The notes beneath the pieces were generated by a model, which made no database searches, had not been told where the DNA came from, and worked only from the letters and a program-made list of their open reading frames with translations. 37,113 nucleotides of DNA from Curtobacterium flaccumfaciens UCD-AKU (lineage in GTDB: Bacteria; Actinomycetota; Actinomycetes; Actinomycetales; Microbacteriaceae). The translations under genes and the position numbers were made by a program. This document shows positions 7,615 to 15,700 of this stretch, piece after piece (positions within the stretch are counted from its first letter, which is position 1; every line of letters starts with the position of its first letter). The stretch is from positions 11,117-48,229 of the forward strand of contig NZ_APJN01000003.1 in assembly GCF_000349565.1 (NCBI RefSeq), read 5' to 3'.

Positions 7615-8082
7615 ATGGCGGAGCAGCTGGGCGCGTCCGGCGCCGTCCGTGCCCTCGTCGCCACCCTGCCCCGCGCACCGCACCTGTCCGACGTCGTCAC
7701 CGGCGTCGGCACGATGGTCGGCAAACCCACCCGCGTCGTCGACGTCGACGGTCCGAGCTGGGGGCCGCTCACGGCGCTCGTGTCGCAGTTCGAGCACGAG
7801 AACCTGGTGCTCGTGCCCGCCGGGGCGCCGCCGCTCTACCGCATGCACTGCGTGCTGCACGAGCTCGGGCACCTGGTGCACGGCGACGTCGGCACGCCGA
7901 CCGCGTCGTCCGTCGCCGAGTTCGCCGCCGGGGGCCACGTGTGCCGTCGTGCGCTCGACGCCGACTCGGGGCTCGTGAGCATCTCGGACGACGACGAGCA
8001 CTTCGCCGAGCGGTTCGCGTACGAACTCGCGACCGTCCTGCTCGCCGGTGCCACGGGCGCGGACGAGCGGGCCTACGGCTGA
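7615..8082 (+). CDS. ImmA/IrrE-like putative zinc metallopeptidase
   Basis: 155 aa soluble protein. VLHELGHLVHGD contains the zinc peptidase motif HExxH at residues 82-86 (HELGH). A downstream acidic helix (HFAERFAYELATVLL) could provide the third ligand, as in ImmA/IrrE-type peptidases. Such proteins typically cleave or act with an XRE-type repressor, but no HTH domain is present in this protein or next to it. The start is ATG 7615 with GGAGG 4 nt upstream. The stop overlaps the start of the next gene by one base (TGATG), so the two are coupled. The pairing with a polytopic membrane protein resembles the ParH-like/MAB_1171c-like pairs of actinobacteria. Target and role are unknown. Confidence 0.7.
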   Translation: MAEQLGASGAVRALVATLPRAPHLSDVVTGVGTMVGKPTRVVDVDGPSWGPLTALVSQFEHENLVLVPAGAPPLYRMHCVLHELGHLVHGDVGTPTASSVAEFAAGGHVCRRALDADSGLVSISDDDEHFAERFAYELATVLLAGATGADERAYG

Positions 8083-8987
8083 TGGCAGCACTGCACGCCG
8101 CAGCCTTCTGGTTCGCGGCGCTGATCTTCCTCGCCCGCACGCCGTACGTGCTGCGGAACCCGCGCGGCCGGGCGGCCTGGGGTGCCACGGGTGTCGGCGC
8201 ACTCGGGCTCCTGACCCTGGGCAGCGTCGTGCCGCAGACCGTGCTCGACGGCGCACTGGGCGGCTCGAACCTGATCAACCTGGTGCAGAACGTCTGCGCG
8301 GCCGTGGCGTTCTGGCTGATGCTGCGGGCGAGCACCGACGACCTGCCGGAACGCCCGATGCTGGCGAAGCCGGTGGCGCTGCTCGTCGTGGTCGTGGCGT
8401 TCACGGTGCCGTTCCTGCTGGTCGAGGAGCGCGGCGGTACCGACTTCGACTTCATCGTGCACGGGATCGCACAGACGCCGATGTGGTTCTACGCGACCGT
8501 CTACATGGTGAGCGTGGGGCTGATCGCCGCGACGACCCTGCGACGCGGGGTGCTGCAGAACCCGGTGGCGCTCGTGGTGTTCCGCGTCGGGCTGGCCCTG
8601 GTGGTCCTGGCGAGCGTCGACGAGGTCGCCTCGCTGACGGCGGACCACTTCGGGGTGTTCCCAGCCGGGGTCCGTGACGGACTGCGTCTCGCCTTCGACC
8701 CGCCGTTCTACCTGGGCATCGTGTTGATCGTCGTCGCGATGGCCTCGTTGACGTTCCGGCGGTGGGGGCGTGACCTGCGGCACCGCGGGCACCACCGCCA
8801 CCTGCGCCGCATCGCGCGCCGGCACGAGGTCCGCGCGGTCGAGCGGCCGGGCGACCCGCAGGCCCGGACCTACGACCTGGTCATCGCGATCCGCGACGCC
8901 GAGGTGCAGGGACGGACCCTCGACGATGCCGAGCTCGTCCAGGTGCGGGCGGCGGAACGGACCCTGACCCGGAGCCTCGGAGGATGA
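8082..8987 (+). CDS. Polytopic membrane protein, MAB_1171c-like (function unknown)
   Basis: 301 aa with about seven hydrophobic segments between residues 1 and 230 (for example AAFWFAALIFLA, GVGALGLLTLGSVV, PVALLVVVVAFTVPFLL, FYLGIVLIVVAMASL), followed by a basic cytoplasmic tail with RHRGHHRHLRRIARRH and a charged helical end. I associate this architecture with the MAB_1171c-type putative transporters often found next to ImmA/ParH-like peptidases, but the match is from memory and weak. The ATG overlaps the peptidase stop, so this pair is one translational unit. It could be a membrane-bound partner or substrate of the peptidase. No catalytic motif was recognised. Confidence 0.6.
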   Translation: MAALHAAAFWFAALIFLARTPYVLRNPRGRAAWGATGVGALGLLTLGSVVPQTVLDGALGGSNLINLVQNVCAAVAFWLMLRASTDDLPERPMLAKPVALLVVVVAFTVPFLLVEERGGTDFDFIVHGIAQTPMWFYATVYMVSVGLIAATTLRRGVLQNPVALVVFRVGLALVVLASVDEVASLTADHFGVFPAGVRDGLRLAFDPPFYLGIVLIVVAMASLTFRRWGRDLRHRGHHRHLRRIARRHEVRAVERPGDPQARTYDLVIAIRDAEVQGRTLDDAELVQVRAAERTLTRSLGG

Positions 8988-8991
8988 CGGC

Positions 8992-10182
8992 GTGACGATC
9001 GTGTGGTGGGTGCTCGGTGCGCTCGTGGTGCTGGCGGTGGCGGCGCTGCTCGTCCTGCTCGTGGTGCGGAAGGTCGTCGGCCGGATCGTGCTGCCCGGCG
9101 GCGACCGCTGGACCCCCGTGCTCGGGTCCGACGCCGACTCCGTCCGGCTGCCGATCACCGACGACACCGTGCGCCCGGGGGAGTACGGCCTGTGGCACGA
9201 CGGTCCGGGCCACACCACCGTCGGGCCGGTGCTCGAGATCGACGAATCCGCCGGGTCGGTGCGGCGGGCCGTGGTGCGGACGACCGGCGCGGTGTCGTCG
9301 CGGGTGCGGTGGAGTGGGCACGTGCACCCGGACCCGGCGGCGATGGAGGTCGACTGGTCCGAGGTGTCGCTGTCGACGCCGGTGGGGCCGGCGCCGGCGT
9401 GGGTGGTGCGGCCGGGCCCCGACGGCGCGGCGGACGGCGGAGCGGGCACGGACGCCCCCGCCGTCCGCAATGCCGCCCGGACCTGGGCGGTCCACGTCCA
9501 CGGGATCCGGACGACCCGGGTCACTGCGCTCCGGACCGTCCCCGCGGCGCTCGAGCTCGGCTGGACGTCGATCGTCCCGTCGTTCCGTGGCGACGGCGAG
9601 GCCCCGTGGGAAGGCCGGGCCTCGCACCTCGGTGCCCGCGAGTGGGCGGACGTCGAAGCGGCGCTCGACCACGCCGTCGCGAACGGCGCCGAACAGCTCG
9701 TCCTGGTCGGCTGGTCGATGGGCGCGACGATCACGCACGAGCTCCTCGCCCGCTCGGCGCACCGCGACCGCCTGGCCGGGATCGTGCTCGTCTCCCCCGC
9801 GCTGGACTGGTCGGTGGCGGTCCGGTCACAGGCCCGCCGTGCTGGTCTCCCCGGCATCGTCGTCTCGGCCGCCCTCGGTGCGATGGCGACCCCGGTCATC
9901 TGCCGGCTGGTCGGGCTGCGGGAAGCCGTCGACGTCCGGGCCCTCTCCTGGTTGCGCGCACCCCGGGCGCTGCCACCGACCCTGCTCATCCACTCCGCCG
10001 GCGACACGACGGTGCCGTTCTCGGCCAGCCAGGAGTTCGCCGAGGCACACCCGGGCACGGTGACGCTGGCGGTCAGCGAACCGGCCGAACACGCGTGGGA
10101 GCGCAACGTCGACGCCGTCTGGTTCGACCGGACGATCACGACCTGGGCGTCGAACCTCGCGCACACCGCGGCACAGGAGTAG
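8992..10182 (+). CDS. Membrane-anchored alpha/beta hydrolase
   Basis: 396 aa. A single N-terminal hydrophobic segment (about 3-28) is followed by basic residues and an N-terminal domain of about 130 residues. The alpha/beta hydrolase core starts near 165 with HVHGIRTTR as the oxyanion strand. The nucleophile elbow is GWSMG (Ser242), and the rest of the triad is probably Asp338 in HSAGDTTVP and His367 in EPAEHAW. The N-terminal segment probably anchors the enzyme, but the side of the membrane is not clear. The GTG start is 4 nt after the preceding stop and lacks a strong ribosome binding site, so coupling is likely. The substrate is unknown; serine esterase, lipase or peptidase activity is possible. 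Confidence 0.8.
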   Translation: MTIVWWVLGALVVLAVAALLVLLVVRKVVGRIVLPGGDRWTPVLGSDADSVRLPITDDTVRPGEYGLWHDGPGHTTVGPVLEIDESAGSVRRAVVRTTGAVSSRVRWSGHVHPDPAAMEVDWSEVSLSTPVGPAPAWVVRPGPDGAADGGAGTDAPAVRNAARTWAVHVHGIRTTRVTALRTVPAALELGWTSIVPSFRGDGEAPWEGRASHLGAREWADVEAALDHAVANGAEQLVLVGWSMGATITHELLARSAHRDRLAGIVLVSPALDWSVAVRSQARRAGLPGIVVSAALGAMATPVICRLVGLREAVDVRALSWLRAPRALPPTLLIHSAGDTTVPFSASQEFAEAHPGTVTLAVSEPAEHAWERNVDAVWFDRTITTWASNLAHTAAQE

Positions 10183-10190
10183 AAGGAGCC

Positions 10191-10586
10191 ATGGGCCAGC
10201 TCATCTACGACGGGCAACCGCTCGACCTGCGGATCGACGACCGCGCGCTCACACACCTGCAGATCGTCATCGTCAACATGCTCCGGCGCGACCACCGTTT
10301 CGCGTTCTCGTGGAAGGACGACGTCATCCACGGCAACGGTCGCAGCACGATCTGGTTGCACCCGAGCGTCAGCCTGCACTTCAAGTTCACGGGGAGCCGG
10401 GTGCCGTCGATCAACCGCAGCTGGCTCGAGGACCTCTACGCATCGGCCACGTCGGGGTCCGGGCTCGTGCTGACACCGGAGCCGACGGACACCAGCACGG
10501 CCGACGACTCGGCGTGGTCACGTGCCGTCGCACCCGGGGACGCGGACGACGCTTCGAGCACTCCGAGCGGTACCACAACACGCTGA
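10191..10586 (+). CDS. Small conserved DUF7882-like protein
   Basis: 131 aa. The N-terminus MGQLIYDGQPLDLRIDDR, the helix LTHLQIVIVNMLRR, FAFSWKDD, GRSTIWLHPSVSLHFKF and SRVPSINRSWLEDL match the small proteins common in Microbacteriaceae that are often mislabelled as ATP-dependent DNA ligase (DUF7882). None of the nucleotidyltransferase motifs of a ligase is present, so that name should not be used. The last 40 residues are low-complexity and acidic or threonine-rich. The start is ATG with AGAAGGAG upstream, 8 nt after the hydrolase stop, so it is probably in the same transcript. The molecular function is unknown. Confidence 0.75.
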   Translation: MGQLIYDGQPLDLRIDDRALTHLQIVIVNMLRRDHRFAFSWKDDVIHGNGRSTIWLHPSVSLHFKFTGSRVPSINRSWLEDLYASATSGSGLVLTPEPTDTSTADDSAWSRAVAPGDADDASSTPSGTTTR

Positions 10587-10600
10587 TCTGGGTCAACGGG

Positions 10601-10648
10601 TTCCGGTCAGTCCGTCCGAGCCGTACGCTTTCTGTACCGCGGTACAGA
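10601..10648 (+). promoter_or_regulatory. Putative orphan promoter with an 18-bp operator-like palindrome
   Basis: TACGCT (10624-10629) is a good actinobacterial -10, with TTCCGG 17 nt upstream. The predicted start (about 10636) falls inside the perfect palindrome TCTGTACCGCGGTACAGA (10631-10648), a typical dimeric repressor site. No obvious gene lies downstream on the plus strand. Confidence 0.45.
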
Positions 10649-10890
10649 GTCGTCCCCCGCACCGGAATCCAGGGATCCGGTGTTGACCTGTCCCGCGGCA
10701 GGAGGGGGACCCGAATTGACCGTGACGCACTGCGAGTCCGGCACCGACCAACCATCGGTGCTCTGGGCGAGCGAGCGAGGTGAGTCCCGGATCAGGGGAT
10801 TCGCCGCTCATGCGACCGGCGCCGTGCGCCGGGACCGCCACGTCACGGTGCTGGGCTCGCCGATCGGTCTCGACCGACCGGCGCTCCTCC

Positions 10891-10938
10891 GGGATCGCCC
10901 CGGCCATCGGATTCGGGTTCCGTGGCCGGGGCGGTCTC
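10891..10938. terminator. Terminator-like hairpin downstream of the diflavin reductase gene
   Basis: Perfect 10-bp arms (10897-10906 and 10923-10932) around a 16-nt loop extend to about 16 pairs if G-U pairs are allowed. It begins 11 nt beyond the minus-strand stop codon at 10949. Confidence 0.6.
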
Positions 10939-10948
10939 TCCGCTCGCC

Positions 10949-12739
10949 TCAGTAGACGTCACGCACGTACCGCTTCGCGCGACGCATGTCGGCCAGGTAC
11001 GCCTGCGCGTCGTCCTCGTCGCGCCCGCGACCGGTGCGGATGACCTGCAGCAGCGCGGCCTCGACGTCCTTCGCCATGCGTGAGGCGTCGCCGCACACGT
11101 ACACGTGGCCGCCGTCCTCGAGCCAGGCGAACAGCTCCGCCGACCGTTCGAGCATCCGGGTCTGCACGTAGACCTTCTCGGCCTGGTCGCGCGAGAACGC
11201 CAGGTCGAGGCGGTCCAGCACGCCCTGTTCCTGCAGCTCGGTGAGCTCGTCCTGGTACACGAAGTCGGTGTCCCGGTGCTGGTCGCCGAAGAACAGCCAG
11301 TTGCGCCCGGTCGCACCGGACACCGCGCGCTCGTGCAGGAACCCGCGGAACGGCGCGACTCCGGTGCCCGGACCGATCATGATCATCGGCGCCGACTCGT
11401 CCGCCGGTACCCCGAACGACGCGTTCGGCTGCAGGTACACGTCGACGGTGCCGTCCGGGTCGACCCGGTCGGCCAGGAACGTCGACGCGACGCCGGCGTA
11501 CATCCGGTGCGGGTCGCCGTAGCGCACCGACGCGATGGTCAGGTGGATGCGGTCCGGGTGCGCCAGCGGGCTCGACGAGATCGAGTACTGGCGCGCCTGC
11601 AGCGGCCGGAGGTTCGGCAGCAGCTCGTCGAGTCCGGGGGCAGCCGACCCGGCGTCGCGGAGCAGGTCGAGGACGTCACGTCCCCACAGCCAGCGGTCCA
11701 GCTCGTGCTTGTCGCCGTGCGCCACGACGGCTGCGAGCTCGCTCGACGGCGCGCGCTGCACCAGGTCAGCGATGAGGTCCTTCGAGGGCGTCCGGATCTC
11801 GCGGTCGGTCCGCAGCACCTCGCTGATCGGCCGGCCGTCGAACGCCTCGCCGCCGTTCGCGCCGACCTGCTCGAGCAGGTCCGCCACGAAGACCTCGTCG
11901 TTCACCGGCACCACCGCCAGGGCGTCACCGGCCGCGTACTCGATCCCCGAGTCGCCGAGGTCGAACTCGTAGTGCCGGATCTCCTTCGCGCTGCGCGGCG
12001 AGGAGAGCAGCCGGTTCTCGACCAGGCGCGACGGGTACGGGTTGCGCTTGTTCCACTGCGACCCCGGCCGGGAGGCACGGCTCGCGCCCGCCCCGCCGGT
12101 CGCGGCTGCACCGTCGCCGGTGCCACCGCCCGTGGCAGCGTCGGGTGCAGCCGTCGCGCCGGTCTCGGCGGCCAGGCGGTCGAGGACCGCAGCGGTCCAC
12201 AGTGCGGCCGCGTCCTCGAAGTCGACGTCGCAGTCCACGCGGTCGTGGACCCGCGTCGCGCCGAGCTGCTCGAAGCGGGTGTCGAGGAGCTTGCCGGCCT
12301 GGCAGAACTCGTCGTAGCTCGTGTCACCGAGCCCGAGGACGGCGTACTGCAGCCCCTCGAGCCGCGGCACCGTGCTGGCCTGGATCGCGTCCCAGAACAG
12401 GCCGGCGTTGTCGGGCATCTCGCCCTCGCCGTAGGTCGAGGTGACGACGAGCACGTGCGACATCTCGGCGAGATGCTCGGGCGTGACGGCGTCGAGCGCG
12501 CTGGAACGGCCACCGAGCCCGCGGGCCCTTGCGCCGGCGACGAGCTCGTCGGCCAGGAACTCGGCGTTGCCGGTCTGGGTGCCGAAGAGCACGTCGATCG
12601 TCGTCGTGGGCGCGCTGGCCGCGACCTTCTTGCCGGCGGCGGCGATGCCCGCGATGAACCCGGCGAGCCAGGACTCCTGGGCGGCGGAGAACGGTGCGTC
12701 GACGGGGATCAGCGACCCGGTCGGGGGGAGCAGGCTCAC
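10949..12739 (-). CDS. CysJ-type diflavin reductase coupled to a GltB-like protein
   Basis: 596 aa, the size of sulfite reductase flavoprotein CysJ. The N-terminal helix PFSAAQESWLAGFIAGI is followed by a flavodoxin domain (about 48-190) with the FMN loop GTQTGNAEF, STYGEGEMPDN and LGLGDTSYDEFC. An Ala/Gly-rich linker (about 192-228) leads to a ferredoxin-NADP reductase module with the FAD motif RQYSISSS (383-390), YAGVASTFL, the NADPH loop MIGPGTGVAPFRGF (454-467), YVCGDASRMAKDV and the C-terminal YVRDVY with a terminal aromatic residue. It should move electrons from NADPH through FAD to FMN and on to a partner. The usual CysI partner is absent. Instead the GTG start overlaps the stop of the glutamate synthase-like gene by GTGA, so that protein is the likely acceptor. 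A hairpin follows the gene. Confidence 0.85.
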   Translation of the reverse strand: MSLLPPTGSLIPVDAPFSAAQESWLAGFIAGIAAAGKKVAASAPTTTIDVLFGTQTGNAEFLADELVAGARARGLGGRSSALDAVTPEHLAEMSHVLVVTSTYGEGEMPDNAGLFWDAIQASTVPRLEGLQYAVLGLGDTSYDEFCQAGKLLDTRFEQLGATRVHDRVDCDVDFEDAAALWTAAVLDRLAAETGATAAPDAATGGGTGDGAAATGGAGASRASRPGSQWNKRNPYPSRLVENRLLSSPRSAKEIRHYEFDLGDSGIEYAAGDALAVVPVNDEVFVADLLEQVGANGGEAFDGRPISEVLRTDREIRTPSKDLIADLVQRAPSSELAAVVAHGDKHELDRWLWGRDVLDLLRDAGSAAPGLDELLPNLRPLQARQYSISSSPLAHPDRIHLTIASVRYGDPHRMYAGVASTFLADRVDPDGTVDVYLQPNASFGVPADESAPMIMIGPGTGVAPFRGFLHERAVSGATGRNWLFFGDQHRDTDFVYQDELTELQEQGVLDRLDLAFSRDQAEKVYVQTRMLERSAELFAWLEDGGHVYVCGDASRMAKDVEAALLQVIRTGRGRDEDDAQAYLADMRRAKRYVRDVY

Positions 12740-15700
12740 GCGGTCACCGCCTCGGTCGGCGCCTGCGGTGCACGGCGCGCGATGTCCTCGAGCGCCGCGG
12801 TCGCGAGCAGCTCGTCGAAGCGTGCCTCGCGGACGCGGCCGTCGTTCTGGGCGTTCTGGTGCATGATCCACCCCGTGGTGCCCGGCGCGTCCATGCTGCG
12901 GTTGTTCCGCTGCGTGAGCGCGCGCTTGTAGTCGTCGAGCCGCTTGATCGCGATCAGGGTCGCGAGCTGGTCGTCGGCGAACCGGTCGAGCGTGCCGCGC
13001 AGGTACTTCACGACGCGCTGCTTGACGGAGAAGTCCTCGGTGAGCACGAGGTTCTTGACGGCGTCGGCGACCCGCGGGTCGGCGGCACCGGACGCGCCGG
13101 GGACGCGCTCGAGGGCGACGTCCTGGGCGACCCCGAGCACGGTGTACGACGACAGCAGCGAGAACATGTCCTCGCCCTGGTCGCCGAGCGCCGGGGCACG
13201 GCCGTCGAGCACCGTGCGCTGGTCGCGGTAGTCGAGCTTGAACGCGCGGAGCTTGTCGGTGGCGATCGAGGTCGCGAGCTCGTCGAGGAGCTCCGGCCGG
13301 GTCGCCGCCGCCAGGATCTCGCCGGCGTCCTGCGTGAGCAGCAGGGCGCGGGGCATGCCGACGAACACGTGTGCGCGTGCGGTGTCCCACTCGGCGAGCA
13401 GCCGCTCGGCCAGGGCCGAACCGGTCGCCTCGAGGTGCCACTCGAGCAGCAGGCGGGCGGCGGACTCGTGGAACGCACCGCGCTCGGTGTCGGTGACGGG
13501 GAACACCAGGAGCGAGTCGGTGCTGGCACGCTCGCCGACCTGGCCGGACGGGTCGTACTGGTACAGGAACCCGCCGGACATGCCGTTCCCGAGGCCCTTG
13601 CCGAACGCGCCGAGGTTGAACACGGCGCCGCCGGTCATGTACTCGCAGCCGAAGTCGCCGAGGCCCTCGACCACGGCGGTCGCGCCGGAGTTGCGGACGG
13701 CGAACCGGTCGCCGGCCTCGCCCTCGACGAAGGTGCGGCCGCCGGTGGCCCCGAAGAGCGCGAAGTTGCCGACCAGCACGTTGCCGCCCTGTTCGGCACT
13801 GCCGCCACCGGGGGCACGGACGATGATCCGTCCGCCGCTCTGGCTCTTGCCGACGCCGTCGTTCGCGGTGCCGGTGTGCTCGAGCACGACGCCGTCGTTG
13901 TTGAAGACGCCGTAGGACTGCCCTGCCGATCCCTGCGTGCGGATCGTGACCGCGCCGTCCACCAGCCGGCGGCGTCCGCGGTCGTCCGTCGTCACGGCGG
14001 GCAGGCCCTGCACGTCCTCGGAGCGGAGCTCGTGGTTGAGCAGGCGCTCGAGGTCGATGCCGAGCTGGCCGCCGACCGACTTGTCGCTGTTGCCGAGCAG
14101 CACACCGTGCACGAGCACGTGCTCCTGCGCGTGGTCGACCAGGGCGGTGCGGACGCGCTCGAGCAGGGCGTCGTCGGTGTGGAAGTCCTTCTCCAGGTAC
14201 TCCGGGTCGGTGACGACCTTCTCGGGCACCTGGGCGAGCAGGGCACGTGCGTCGAGCCGGCCGACGCTCGCCGGGTGGTCGAGGAGCTGCAGCAGGTCGG
14301 TCCGGCCACGGGCCTCGCGCAGGGAGCGCAGGCCGAGACGGGCCAGGATCTGCCGCACGTCGTGCGCGATGTTGAGCAGGTACTGCGCGAGCGCGCGGGG
14401 GTCGCCCTCGAACGCCTCGGCGTTCGTGGTCAGGCCCGCCGGGCACTTCACGTTGCAGTTCTTCGCCATCACGCAGCCGAGCATCATGAGCGCGGTCGTG
14501 CCGAACTCGAAGCTGTCGCCGCCGAGCAGGGCGCTGGTGACGACGTCGCTGCCGGTCTGGTGCGCACCCGAGCAGCGGAGCGTGACCTTCTGGCGCAGGC
14601 CGTTCGCGACCAGGGCCTGGTGCACCTCGGCGACGCCGATCTCCGCGGAGCGGCCGGCGTACTTCAGGCTGGTGACGGCCGCGGCCCCGGTGCCGCCGGT
14701 GTTCCCGGCGACGTTGATGACGTCCGCGCCGGCCTTCGCGACACCGACCGCGATGGTGCCGATGCCCTCGGACGAGACGAGCTTCACGATCACGCGGACG
14801 CGGGCGGCCTTGCAGTCGTGGATGAGCTGCGCGAGGTCCTCGATCGAGTACGTGTCGTGGTGCGGCGGCGGCGAGATCAGCTCGACACCGGGCGTGCCGC
14901 CACGGGCCGCGGCGATGTCCACCGTGACCTTGGGCGCGGGCAGCTGGCCACCCTCGCCGGGCTTCGCACCCTGACCGATCTTGATCTCGAGCTCCTCGAG
15001 CATGGGGTCGGCGAGGTAGCCGGCCCAGATGCCGAACCGGCCCGAGGCGAACTGCTTGATGCGCGAGCCGCGGATGGTGCCGTAGCGGGAGTGGTGCTCG
15101 CCGCCCTCACCGCTGTTCGACATGCCGCCGACCATGTTCGTGCCGTGCGCGACGGCCTCGTGGGCGGTGGCGACGAGCGCGCCGTGGCTCATCGCGCCGG
15201 ACGCCAGGGTCCGGGTGATCTCGTGGGCCGGCTGCACCTCGTCGAGCTCGACGCTCGCCGGGGCGCTCTGCAGCAGCGCGAGCAGCGCGACGGCCGCACC
15301 GGTGGCGCGGAGCGTCACCTGGGTGTCGTCGACGGCGTCGACGTCGATCTGCCCCGGGTGGAGCAACGCGAGGCCGTCTGCCAGGGCTGTGTGGCGCAGG
15401 GCACCCGTGGTCCCCGTCGAGGTGAGCTCCAGGCGGAACCGCTCCGTTCCTCCCGGCAGGTCCTGGTCGTCCGACGGACGCGAGCCGGACAGCCCGCGCA
15501 CGGTGACGCTGGCGTTGCCGCTCGTCGAGAAGCGGCCGAGCTCGCGCGCGAAGTCCTCGGCCGTGTCGATGCCCGTGACGTCCGCGGGCAGGGCGAGCAC
15601 GTCGCGGAGCGCGGCGGGGCGGCGGGACCGCTCGTCGTGCGTGGTCTGCAGGAACGTGACGTAGCCCGGCGTGATGCGGTGCGCGTCGATCTCGGCCTCG

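Larger units (their letters stand above)
10587..10948. other. Gene-poor interval
   Basis: It contains a possible plus-strand promoter with an 18-bp palindrome (10601-10648) and a terminator-like hairpin (10891-10938). A plus-strand frame of 79 codons (TTG at 10716, AGGAGG upstream) is open but ends inside the opposite-strand reductase gene. Its wobble positions are less GC-rich than those of the neighbours, so I do not call it a gene. Confidence 0.6.

Noticed and set aside
10191..10586. ATP-dependent DNA ligase
   Set aside because: Homologues of this small protein sometimes carry that name, but no adenylation-domain motif (such as KxDG) is present and 131 aa is too short.
10716..10955. Small plus-strand gene starting with TTG
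   Set aside because: It has a good AGGAGG, but no recognisable domain, a less biased third codon position, and it ends inside the opposite-strand reductase gene after crossing its terminator hairpin.
10949..12739. Assimilatory sulfite reductase flavoprotein working with CysI
   Set aside because: The protein is CysJ-like, but no sulfite reductase hemoprotein or other sulfur-assimilation gene is in the window, and the gene is translationally coupled to the GltB-like gene. The possibility remains if a cysI gene elsewhere needs it.
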